DNA of 5,220 nucleotides from contig JAEZBW010000552.1 in the NCBI GenBank assembly GCA_023426765.1, positions 1 through 5,220 on the forward strand, written 5' to 3'. Position numbers and translations under genes: made by a program. The stretch's first letter is position 1; every line of letters starts with the position of its first letter. The DNA comes from Bacillota bacterium (GTDB taxonomy: Bacteria > Bacillota > Clostridia > DSM-8532). This document shows, piece by piece, positions 1 to 5,088 of this stretch. The notes below the pieces were generated by a model that had not been told where the DNA came from, did not search any database, and was given only the letters and a program-made list of their open reading frames with translations.

Positions 1-925
1 CTTCCATTGCATGCAGCTTGAACCCCCATGCTTCGGCTCCCTTATGAGATTCAACCAGAATATCATGATACCCATGTGCAAGCGTGACCGGGAATTGAAA
101 GAACCCGGCATTCTCCATGGTAAAAACCTTTTGTTGGTCATTCCATACCGCCAGCGGGCCTGACGTTTCTCCCTGCAACACACAATCACATCTATTTTGC
201 GGGATGAACAGCCGGGTCCAGCCATAAGCTGCCTTTCCGTGGTCATTCCCAAAAATCCTGGAGAATACCGCCTTCTCCTTTTCTCCTTCATCCCAGTCCA
301 AAACCGGATACCATTTTACCCCCGTATCGGCCTCTGCCATCGTAACATCCGCAGAAATGCTTTCAACATCCGGCTGTGCATCCGTCAAGGCTGTGTATAT
401 CCACCCGCCCTGTCCGTATCTTTCAGCAAAAGGAGACATGAAATGCAATGGGTTCCATTTGCCGCTGGTTGATCCAAAAATACATCCAAAGCCGGTAGGA
501 GACTTTCGTGTTTTGATCAGGAAACTGTTCCACCCTTTAACAAGCGGAAGATTTATGATTTTTCGGTTGCTCTGGTACCTCTCATCTTCAATGGACGAGC
601 GGCACTTCAGCTTTCCGTTCACATACACCGAAGTCGGAGACCTGAAGCTTATGGCGGCAGCAAGATCACATTCTTCATCGCTCCAAAGCATGGAAAACAG
701 TGTCGCAGCCTTTCCCACTTCAGCTCCGGGATACTTCTCGTCCAGATTCAAATTGTATCTGCCGTCCTTTAGTTGCTTGAATCCATCTTTACTGAATGCT
801 CTCAGAACAAAAGGATATGCAGGATTGTCCCCAACATACCGGTTGGCGATTACCTGCATTATCTCCGGCACATTGTCCCTGCATCGATTATAAATACTCT
901 CTTCTTTTGGAAAATACCTTTGCAT
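1..925 (-). CDS. Partial large protein with two beta-sandwich-like modules, possibly carbohydrate-active
   Basis: An open frame of 308 codons reads from ATG at 925 to the left edge without a stop, so the C-terminus is missing. GAAGGAG (940-934) sits 8 nt before the ATG and supports this start. There is no signal peptide, so the protein is probably cytoplasmic. I see two similar modules: residues about 74-151 (SPTSVYVNGK, then LPLVKGWNSFLIK, ending GFGCIF) and about 234-308 (SGPLAVWNDQQ, then FPVTLAHGYHDILVE, ending WGFKLH). The order of a short 'xVNGK' turn, a 'L.KGWN.hLhK' strand and a closing GF strand is common in the jelly-roll accessory domains of glycoside hydrolases. A glycosidase or lyase with its catalytic domain beyond the edge is therefore my best guess, but no catalytic motif is visible. 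Tryptophan and aromatic residues are frequent, which fits sugar binding. It is separated from the DUF362 genes by 617 bp and is probably a separate transcription unit. Confidence 0.8.
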   Translation of the reverse strand, partial: MQRYFPKEESIYNRCRDNVPEIMQVIANRYVGDNPAYPFVLRAFSKDGFKQLKDGRYNLNLDEKYPGAEVGKAATLFSMLWSDEECDLAAAISFRSPTSVYVNGKLKCRSSIEDERYQSNRKIINLPLVKGWNSFLIKTRKSPTGFGCIFGSTSGKWNPLHFMSPFAERYGQGGWIYTALTDAQPDVESISADVTMAEADTGVKWYPVLDWDEGEKEKAVFSRIFGNDHGKAAYGWTRLFIPQNRCDCVLQGETSGPLAVWNDQQKVFTMENAGFFQFPVTLAHGYHDILVESHKGAEAWGFKLHAME

Positions 926-933
926 CTTAACAA

Positions 934-940
934 CTCCTTC
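934..940 (-). promoter_or_regulatory. Ribosome binding site of the partial gene at 1-925
   Basis: GAAGGAG on the minus strand lies 8 nt before the ATG at 925. It fixes the start of an otherwise unanchored partial reading frame. Confidence 0.75.
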
Positions 941-1017
941 ATGCGTGAAAGCTATAAAATGGCGACATTTTCTATTCACCAGGTTTTTTGCAAGTTTGAA
1001 CCGGATACCTTTTTTAT

Positions 1018-1023
1018 ATTATA
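1018..1023 (-). promoter_or_regulatory. Possible -10 box for the gene at 1-925
   Basis: A perfect TATAAT is present on the minus strand, about 93 nt before the start codon at 925. No good -35 hexamer lies 16-18 bp upstream (the sequence there is about GGTGTG), and no TGn extension is present. The site is therefore only a candidate in AT-rich sequence. Confidence 0.3.
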
Positions 1024-1187
1024 GGTTGCAGGGTTTTTAACACACCATATGCTTCAAATTCAGGTTTATTAACAGTATGCAGGTTAATCCAGGCAGGTGT
1101 GAATGTCAGACACTGTGAAGATAGAACGATCGTATCACATTTTTGCAAAATATTGAATATAACATAAGTAATTTTTGAGATATCCAG

Positions 1188-1196
1188 TGGTATAAA
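1188..1196 (+). promoter_or_regulatory. Possible extended -10 promoter facing the hairpin cluster
   Basis: TGGTATAAA matches an extended -10 (TGn followed by TATAAA). The -35 region 17 bp upstream (GTAATT) is poor. Transcription would start near 1203, just before the palindrome at 1209 and the hairpins that follow. It is only suggestive by itself; its position relative to the hairpins and the terminator-like site at 1426-1473 is what makes it worth recording. Confidence 0.25.
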
Positions 1197-1208
1197 AATG
1201 AAATACAG

Positions 1209-1224
1209 ATTGAACATGTTCAAT
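1209..1224. repeat. 16-bp perfect palindrome ATTGAACATGTTCAAT
   Basis: The two 8-base halves are exact reverse complements with no spacer. This could be a binding site for a dimeric regulator or the left boundary of the hairpin-rich element that starts immediately after it. No gene start lies next to it in the direction that would make it an obvious operator. Confidence 0.6.
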
Positions 1225-1412
1225 GAGCGCTTGCGCGAATTGTGCGCCAAAACGCGAGCGCTGAAAGCGCTTTCCTTGCGCGTTTTGTGTGCAACGCGCC
1301 GCGAGCATTTTATCAAATGCTCCTTCAGTGGGGGATTGAAACCCGCCACTGAAGTGGAAATCGGTTTATCCCCCGCCTATAGAGGCAAGGGGTCTTTGGA
1401 GCATTTGATAAA
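1225..1412 (+). ncRNA. Multi-hairpin structured element, candidate ncRNA or non-autonomous mobile element
   Basis: Five nested or serial inverted repeats occupy this stretch. (a) CAAAACGCG (1248-1256) pairs with CGCGTTTTG (1279-1287), and inside it AGCGCT (1257-1262) pairs with AGCGCT (1266-1271) around a GAA loop. (b) GAGCATTT (1303-1310) pairs with AAATGCTC (1315-1322) around a TATC loop. (c) CTTCAGTGG (1323-1331) pairs with CCACTGAAG (1346-1354), extended inward by GGG/CCC. (d) CCCCGCCT (1371-1378) pairs with AGGC (1383-1386) plus GGGG (1389-1392), with an AA bulge and an ATAG loop. (e) A 15-bp perfect arm at 1309-1323 pairs with 1398-1412 and encloses c and d; it competes with b. A terminator-like hairpin follows on the plus strand. 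I do not recognise a named RNA family. Alternatives are a dispersed intergenic repeat, or the decayed end of an IS200/IS605-type element, whose ends carry guide-RNA structures. Strand is inferred from the flanking signals only. Confidence 0.4.
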
Positions 1413-1425
1413 TAACAGAATAGGC

Positions 1426-1473
1426 AAAGGGAGTGATGAACCATCAACACCACTCCCCTTAAACCTTTTTTTT
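1426..1473 (+). terminator. Terminator-like hairpin with T8 tract, plus strand
   Basis: GGGAGTG (1429-1435) pairs with CACTCCC (1451-1457) around a 15-nt loop. Partial extension of AAA against CTT is possible with one mismatch. A run of eight T follows at 1466-1473, about 8 nt after the stem, which is a little far for an ideal intrinsic terminator. It points along the plus strand, although no plus-strand protein gene precedes it; the hairpin cluster at 1209-1412 is the only candidate transcript. Confidence 0.4.
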
Positions 1474-1486
1474 GGAGGATGAAAAG

Positions 1487-1540
1487 TTTGAGTCACTTGG
1501 GACGGTTCTATTTGACTCAAAAGTTATGTCAAATAGAACC
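1487..1540 (-). repeat. REP-like palindromic element, copy 1 (inverted relative to 4057-4108)
   Basis: GGTTCTATTTGAC (1504-1516) and GTCAAATAGAACC (1528-1540) form a perfect 13-bp stem with an 11-nt loop. The element continues to about 1487 with GGGAC and TTTGAGTC. Its reverse complement aligns over about 54 bp with 4057-4108, sharing the exact 17-mer CAAATAGAACCGTCCCA. It begins 3 bp past the stop codon of the ferredoxin-type DUF362 gene, so in RNA the hairpin could protect the 3' end or act as a weak terminator, although no long T tract follows on the minus strand. Palindromes of this kind are typical of REP sequences moved by IS200-like (Y1/RAYT) transposases, but no transposase gene is in the window. 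Confidence 0.7.
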
Positions 1541-1542
1541 AC

Positions 1543-2700
1543 TCACTTTTTCAGCAAAAACTTTAAAAACCATGGACGCTTGATATCAATGGCATCATAA
1601 TGGCACAGCTCATGGCAGCAAAAGCAACGGATACAGTGTTGATAATTTATTACGGCCTTTCCGTTTTCCATCGTGATGGTCTTCGCTGGGCAGCTTTCGG
1701 CACACATCCTGCAGCCTTTGCATTTGTCCGGATTCACCCTGGGCATCGTGTTGATATATCGGTTGATGCGTTTTAAGATAAATTTCGGGATTAATATTTC
1801 ATAGAAATTGAAGGCTACCTTCACGGTTGGTTTTTTGAAGTCCTTTACCTTCACATTTTGCAGTCTTTCCCCTAACACGTCAATATCACCGATTTTCATG
1901 CTGCATAACTTCCGTTCGGCCGATTTCACGATGGTCGGCACCTGTTCAGGCTTTAACCCGATGGCGCTGGAAGCCACTACATCCAGGCTGTATGGGTTTT
2001 CACCGGCAATGACGAGGCCGACCTGCTTCGGGTTTCCATTTGTCGGACCATACCCCTCCATGCCTACGATGGCATCCATTACCGTCAGCACCGGTCTGGC
2101 AAAGCTGCACAGGTCAACCAGGAAGTCGGCGAAAACCAGCGTATCTTCAAAACGAAGGTGACATTCAGCCTTATACCGGCCCGGTACGATCCCAAACAGG
2201 TTTTTTACAGCCCCGCTGTATACGGTCATCATATGGGTTTTTACCTTTGGGAGGCTGATGATTTTATCCACCTTCAGGATATATTCCGTTGTTTTGATGT
2301 TTTTAATGATTTTCCCGTCCGGATAGGGAACATCCACAACCCTCGTGTTATAATTCAGTTCAGCTCCTGCATTTTGTGCGGCTTCCTTCATTCCGCAGGT
2401 CTCGTAAACGGCTTCCAGTGTCTGAGGAGTATAGAAATGGTACCCCCCGGGGCTGTCACCGATGACAGGTTTTCCTCCGGCTTCCTTTACCAGCTCGGCA
2501 ACCGCCTGTGCCACGGCAGGATGTGTTGTGGTTGCTTTGTCCGGCTTTCTTCGCAGCAACAGATTCACCTTCAGCAATACCGTTTCTCCGGGGCTTACAA
2601 AGGCAGACATGCCTCCGATATGGTCGACGGCCTGGCGAACAGCCTGCCGCACTCGTTCTATATCATAATTCTCGCATTTCACCACAGCGATTTTATCCAT
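1543..2700 (-). CDS. DUF362 protein with C-terminal 2x[4Fe-4S] ferredoxin domain
   Basis: This 385-residue protein has no signal peptide and is presumably cytoplasmic. The DUF362 domain covers about residues 4-280, with VLLKVNLL (41-48), TTHP (58-61), GDSPGG (81-86), LPKVKTH (150-156), GAVKNLFG (163-170), and DAIVGMEGYGP (209-219) followed by NPYSLDVVA. The C-terminus holds two 4Fe-4S motifs: CKGCRMCAESCP (Cys 327, 330, 333, 337) and CIRCFCCHELC (Cys 356, 359, 362, 366, with an extra Cys 361). It should carry two [4Fe-4S] clusters and take part in electron transfer or redox chemistry; the DUF362 reaction itself is not known to me. The frame could open at GTG 2706, but GAGG (2709-2706) overlaps that codon and sits 5 nt before ATG 2700, so I prefer 2700. 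The gene follows the paralogous lipoprotein gene by 38 bp with no terminator, hence a likely operon. The usual family 'KPN' is 'KVN' here. Confidence 0.93.
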   Translation of the reverse strand: MDKIAVVKCENYDIERVRQAVRQAVDHIGGMSAFVSPGETVLLKVNLLLRRKPDKATTTHPAVAQAVAELVKEAGGKPVIGDSPGGYHFYTPQTLEAVYETCGMKEAAQNAGAELNYNTRVVDVPYPDGKIIKNIKTTEYILKVDKIISLPKVKTHMMTVYSGAVKNLFGIVPGRYKAECHLRFEDTLVFADFLVDLCSFARPVLTVMDAIVGMEGYGPTNGNPKQVGLVIAGENPYSLDVVASSAIGLKPEQVPTIVKSAERKLCSMKIGDIDVLGERLQNVKVKDFKKPTVKVAFNFYEILIPKFILKRINRYINTMPRVNPDKCKGCRMCAESCPAKTITMENGKAVINYQHCIRCFCCHELCHYDAIDIKRPWFLKFLLKK

Positions 2701-2738
2701 GCCCACCTCGTCAGGCTAAATCTGGTTTCGCAAAATAT
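2701..2738 (-). promoter_or_regulatory. Short intercistronic spacer with GAGG Shine-Dalgarno deciding the ATG 2700 start
   Basis: The 38 bp between the two DUF362 genes contain no hairpin or T tract, so co-transcription is likely. GAGG at 2709-2706 is the only ribosome binding candidate. It spaces correctly for ATG 2700 and not for the in-frame GTG at 2706. Confidence 0.55.
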
Positions 2739-3908
2739 TTATCTTTTAAATGTCATCTTAATCTCGTCCAGAACAGCGCCTTCCACTTTGATTTGGGACA
2801 GGTCGGAAATCCCAAGGTTTTGCTCACCGGCCACCCTGACATGAGAAACCTTATCCACAGTGAAACCCATGAAATTCAACGCTACCGTATCTACAGCAAC
2901 CGGATCCCTGCCCGCGAACATGATCTGGGAATCCACCGGTGTGTTTCTCAGCGGCCCATATCCCTCACCGCCGACAATCCCTTCAATAATGAAAAAATCA
3001 GGCTTTCGAATTTTATTGATATCAATGATGCATTGCTCCAGTCCAATGTTATGCAGCCCATTTTTAGCACCCGTACCGCCATATATCTTTTCGGAAGGCA
3101 CCCCGATGGCATTCTTCAGGCTTAACGTTACAACGGCATAAGGTTGGAAATGGGTCTTAAGCTTTGCAACACTGATCACAACATCGGCATCCATGTATAT
3201 TTTCGGAATGAAAAGCGCTCTTTTGGTCATGCTGCCTTCTGGCATCAGTTCGTAACAATTATCCTTTGTACTGTCGTTCAGGTTATATAGCTCCACCCCT
3301 GTAAGGGTGTCAAATTTGTTCAGGTTCAGAAAAGACTTTGAAAAAGCATTTCCGCTGATCGTTCCTTCAACGATAATCACCCTTTCGGCACCCATTTCAT
3401 AGGCCATGTCGGCGACCTTTTGAACGGCGCGGTAATCGGTGATTTTACCTGATCCGGCTTCGGCCAGTGTACAGATATTGGGTTTAATCAGGACGGTATC
3501 GCCCTCTTTGATGATACCCTCCAGCCCGCCTGCCTTTTCAACCACTTCGGCTGTTACCGAGACATAATCCGTACCGCGGGCAATTGCCACCAATGGATTG
3601 GGTTCGGGTGCTGCTATGGATTTTTCCATGATTTCTTCAATATGCTTTTGCTTATCCGCTGCGCTCATATCAGGTGCAATATCAGTATCCGCTTTTAAAA
3701 TGGGTGCGCCAGCAGAGGCTGCTTCTGTTGGGGTTACGCTTTCTGCGGCTGATTGTGTTGGTGAAACCTCTGCTGCAGCGGCTTCAGCAGGAGTTGTTCC
3801 GCCTTGGCTACCTGCGGGCTTATCTCCGCCTTTCGATGTACAACCCTGAAATACCATAGCAATCATGAATAGCCCGGTTACTAAAGCAACAAATCTGGTT
3901 TTTTTCAT
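2739..3908 (-). CDS. Secreted DUF362 lipoprotein
   Basis: The protein is 389 residues long. Residues 1-22 form a lipoprotein signal (MKKTR, hydrophobic stretch, then FQGC with Cys23 as the lipidation site), so it should be anchored on the outer face of the membrane. Residues 24-75 are a low-complexity Ala/Ser/Thr/Pro/Glu linker with loose [ST]PT[EQ] repeats, a typical spacer from the membrane. The DUF362 domain follows (about 104-385): VLIKPNIC (139-146), VISVAKLKTH (244-253), SLKNAIG (263-269), EGIVGGEGYGP (309-319) and GRDPVAVD (333-340). These match, in order, the motifs of the neighbouring DUF362 protein, but there is no ferredoxin tail. AAAGGAGGT (3923-3915) lies 6 nt before the ATG. It probably shares a transcript with the downstream ferredoxin-type paralogue. 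The upstream 248 bp are full of repeats and show no clear promoter, so the operon may be read through from the permease gene. The -3 lipobox residue (Phe) is less common than Leu. Its molecular function is unknown to me. Confidence 0.92.
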   Translation of the reverse strand: MKKTRFVALVTGLFMIAMVFQGCTSKGGDKPAGSQGGTTPAEAAAAEVSPTQSAAESVTPTEAASAGAPILKADTDIAPDMSAADKQKHIEEIMEKSIAAPEPNPLVAIARGTDYVSVTAEVVEKAGGLEGIIKEGDTVLIKPNICTLAEAGSGKITDYRAVQKVADMAYEMGAERVIIVEGTISGNAFSKSFLNLNKFDTLTGVELYNLNDSTKDNCYELMPEGSMTKRALFIPKIYMDADVVISVAKLKTHFQPYAVVTLSLKNAIGVPSEKIYGGTGAKNGLHNIGLEQCIIDINKIRKPDFFIIEGIVGGEGYGPLRNTPVDSQIMFAGRDPVAVDTVALNFMGFTVDKVSHVRVAGEQNLGISDLSQIKVEGAVLDEIKMTFKR

Positions 3909-3914
3909 AACACT

Positions 3915-3923
3915 ACCTCCTTT
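3915..3923 (-). promoter_or_regulatory. Strong ribosome binding site of the DUF362 lipoprotein gene
   Basis: AAAGGAGGT on the minus strand is 6 nt from ATG 3908, a near-perfect Shine-Dalgarno. The first REP-like hairpin arm (3923-3930) begins at its upstream edge, so folding of the repeat might influence access to this site. Confidence 0.8.
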
Positions 3924-4030
3924 TTAGCCACGGGGACAGGTTCCTTGGCTAAATTTGACCACTGGGCGGGGCCCAGGTTCCTTGGCTTTGTTTAGCCACT
4001 GGTGAGACCCCGATTCCTTGGAACCACTGG
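3923..4030. repeat. Three-copy imperfect tandem repeat of about 37 bp, REP-like
   Basis: CAGGTTCCTTGGCT occurs exactly at 3937-3950 and 3974-3987 (period 37), and a diverged copy (CCGATTCCTTGG) is at 4010-4021. CCACTGG recurs at 3959, 3996 and 4024, with a CCACGGGG variant at 3928. Hairpins are embedded: TTTAGCCA (3923-3930) with TGGCTAAA (3946-3953); CTGGGC (3962-3967) with GCCCAG (3971-3976); and TGGCT (3983-3987) with AGCCA (3994-3998). The array ends directly against the ribosome binding site of the DUF362 lipoprotein gene, so on its transcript it would form a structured leader. This resembles REP-type repeats with 'GGGGACAGGTTCC' cores seen in Clostridia; that family resemblance is from memory, while the repeats themselves are directly visible. 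Confidence 0.7.
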
Positions 4031-4056
4031 GTTTCTTTACTGTGCGTCATTGGGAA

Positions 4057-4108
4057 GGCTCAATTTGACATAATATCTGCGCCAAATAGAACCGTCCCAG
4101 CGACTCAA
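4057..4108 (+). repeat. REP-like palindromic element, copy 2 (inverted relative to 1487-1540)
   Basis: The stretch starts with an ATTTGACATAA segment, continues to the 17-mer CAAATAGAACCGTCCCA (4083-4099) and ends with GACTCAAA. It aligns with the reverse complement of 1487-1540 with scattered differences. The left arm is decayed here (GGCTCAATTTGAC against GGTTCTATTTGAC) and the pairing partner has GCC in place of GTC, so the stem is weaker than in copy 1. Together the two copies form inverted repeats about 2.5 kb apart that bracket only the two DUF362 genes and the tandem repeat array. Confidence 0.7.
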
Positions 4109-4155
4109 AAAAAGCTTGCTGCCCGCTAAACTAAACTGGGGTGTGCGAGTGGCAG
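4107..4155 (-). terminator. Weak terminator-like structure after the permease gene
   Basis: On the minus strand, CTGCC (4155-4151) can pair with GGCAG (4123-4119) across a long loop, and CAAGC then a run of seven T (4113-4107) follows. The stem is short and the loop is 27 nt, so termination would be inefficient at best. Some read-through into the DUF362 genes is plausible. Confidence 0.25.
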
Positions 4156-4156
4156 A

Positions 4157-4948
4157 TCATAGGAAAACGAACGCCGCGAGCAGCAAGGCCAGCGAGCCAT
4201 AGTAACCGATAAACAGTAAAAATCCTCTACGCTTTAATAAATATGCCATGGCCGACATGGTGGTCAGGTTCGTAAACAGCTTGAAGATAACCAAAAGGAG
4301 TATAAAAAACGGCTTATCCACATCATAACTGGAGAAAAACTGTGGAATTTGTGCGGTCTGTGGGTTCATATAAAATAGCTCGAATATTTTCCATAAAGCA
4401 AACTTGTTGAAAAACGTGTCTGCAATTACCCCGGCGATCATGTAAATTCCAACCCTTATAATATTTTTCATCAGGCTTTTCAAAGCACCGGGAAAAGTTT
4501 CACCATAAACAATGCTGTCCTGGTTCACCCTTTTACTGACAAGGTCTTTGTCATTCAGCTTCAGGAAATAAATCAGAAGCCCTGCGGCAATCGCTGTACC
4601 GAAAGCGAACAGAATACGCCAGATTCCGGTTCCCCATACGAACCATGGATCATTGAAGGTAAACATCAGATTAAAGATACTGTTCGAAACTACCAGCGGC
4701 AGGATAAAAAAAGCTTGAGCCCCTCCAGCATACAGGGCGGTCACCAGTGGGATCAAACCATATGGTCCCAGAGGTAAAATCATTCCCAATAAAACGGCTG
4801 CCAATATTAAAAGAATAGCTTTTACTGCGTTTTTATTTTGCGACCTCAACTTTATAAAAAAGAAAGGAATAGTAAGCAGAATTCCCAACACCAATTGAAT
4901 ACCATTGGATAAAAATGCTTTTCCCGCTTCCCGAACCAGTTCCAGCAT
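4157..4948 (-). CDS. Multi-pass membrane permease, ArsP/YraQ-like
   Basis: This protein of 263 residues is mostly hydrophobic, with about seven or eight membrane segments: roughly 15-34, 42-62, 63-76 continuing to 97, 103-131, 163-185, 213-237 and 243-263. The stretch LPLGPYGLIPLVTALYAGG (59-77), followed by a hydrophobic FFILPLVVSNSIFN segment, recalls the 'PLC.CG..P....L...G' signature of the ArsP_1/YraQ (DUF318) permeases, with the cysteines of that signature absent. The soluble loop 131-160 separates two halves, and the second half opens with ALKSLMKNIIRVGIYMIAGVI as in that family. Members move small solutes or organoarsenicals across the membrane; no substrate can be named here, and the missing cysteines argue against a thiol-binding arsenical exporter. 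AAGGAG (4961-4956) lies 7 nt before the ATG. It sits 248 bp upstream of the DUF362 pair on the same strand, so a functional link is possible but unproven. The family call is moderate; membrane protein is certain. Confidence 0.88.
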   Translation of the reverse strand: MLELVREAGKAFLSNGIQLVLGILLTIPFFFIKLRSQNKNAVKAILLILAAVLLGMILPLGPYGLIPLVTALYAGGAQAFFILPLVVSNSIFNLMFTFNDPWFVWGTGIWRILFAFGTAIAAGLLIYFLKLNDKDLVSKRVNQDSIVYGETFPGALKSLMKNIIRVGIYMIAGVIADTFFNKFALWKIFELFYMNPQTAQIPQFFSSYDVDKPFFILLLVIFKLFTNLTTMSAMAYLLKRRGFLLFIGYYGSLALLLAAFVFL

Positions 4949-4955
4949 ATGTATG

Positions 4956-4961
4956 CTCCTT
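4956..4961 (-). promoter_or_regulatory. Ribosome binding site of the permease gene
   Basis: AAGGAG on the minus strand stands 7 nt before ATG 4948 and supports this start. Confidence 0.75.
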
Positions 4962-4986
4962 ATCAGGATGTTCTATCATACCCCGC

Positions 4987-5033
4987 AAAAAGAAAACTGC
5001 GCCGGCCGGGCGGCTGGTTCCACCCGAACCGGC
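4987..5033 (-). terminator. GC-rich hairpin plus T tract in the permease leader, possible attenuator
   Basis: In minus-strand RNA sense, GCCGG (5033-5029) pairs with CCGGC (5005-5001), and inside it CGGGTGG (5026-5020) pairs with CCGCCCG (5013-5007, one G-U) around an AACCAG loop. GCAG and then TTTTCTTTTT (4996-4987) follow. That is an intrinsic-terminator layout placed between the likely promoter and the permease start. A competing hairpin (GCCGGTTC with GAACCAGC, one mismatch, 5033-5026 and 5021-5014) uses the same bases and would break it. It may be an attenuator, or the end of a transcript from beyond the right edge. Confidence 0.45.
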
Positions 5034-5062
5034 TGAAAATCATATTTTTTTAGGATACCCTC

Positions 5063-5068
5063 ATTGTA
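5063..5068 (-). promoter_or_regulatory. Likely -10 box of the permease gene
   Basis: TACAAT on the minus strand differs at one position from TATAAT. The -35 position 17 bp upstream reads ACATTT, a poor match, which is expected for activator-dependent promoters; the nearest GTTAC repeat overlaps that position. The leader would be about 105-110 nt. Confidence 0.4.
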
Positions 5069-5088
5069 AAGCAATGGGGTTCGGGAAA

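Larger units (their letters stand above)
926..1542. other. 617-bp intergenic region rich in inverted repeats
   Basis: No protein gene is convincing here. The left part (about 926-1190) is AT-rich and holds the ribosome binding site and possible -10 box of the gene at 1-925, with nothing else I can name. The right part (1188-1540) holds a promoter-like site, a GC-rich multi-hairpin cluster, a terminator-like hairpin and a long palindromic repeat, each listed separately. Two overlapping open frames (plus 1198-1482 and minus 1014-1349) cross the inverted repeats, lack ribosome binding sites and look like by-products of the repeat structure. Confidence 0.7.

Noticed and set aside
956..971. Small hairpin AAAATG-GCGA-CATTTT near the ribosome binding site of the gene at 1-925
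   Set aside because: Only six mostly A-T pairs; too weak and too likely by chance to call a regulatory structure.
197..1024. Three overlapping plus-strand open frames (91, 178 and 83 codons)
   Set aside because: Two lie wholly, and the third mostly, opposite the continuous 308-codon minus-strand frame, which has a ribosome binding site and sensible protein composition. The plus-strand products have no family features.
1331..1345. GGGGATTGAAACCCG looks like the end of a CRISPR repeat (ATTGAAAC)
   Set aside because: It occurs once, is explained as the loop and stem of a hairpin, and there are no regularly spaced copies or cas genes.
1014..1349. 111-codon open frame on the minus strand
   Set aside because: It overlaps the same hairpins, lacks a convincing ribosome binding site and mixes a basic repeat-derived N-terminus with unrelated hydrophobic sequence. 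It also covers the possible promoter of the gene at 1-925.
1198..1482. 94-codon open frame on the plus strand
   Set aside because: It has no Shine-Dalgarno, crosses the palindrome and all the hairpins, and its protein has no recognisable domain. The frame is best explained by the GC-rich repeat structure.
1808..3859. Plus-strand open frames opposite the two DUF362 genes
   Set aside because: All are antisense shadows of genes with clear conserved motifs; for example the frame at 3598-3849 mirrors the low-complexity Ala/Ser/Thr linker.
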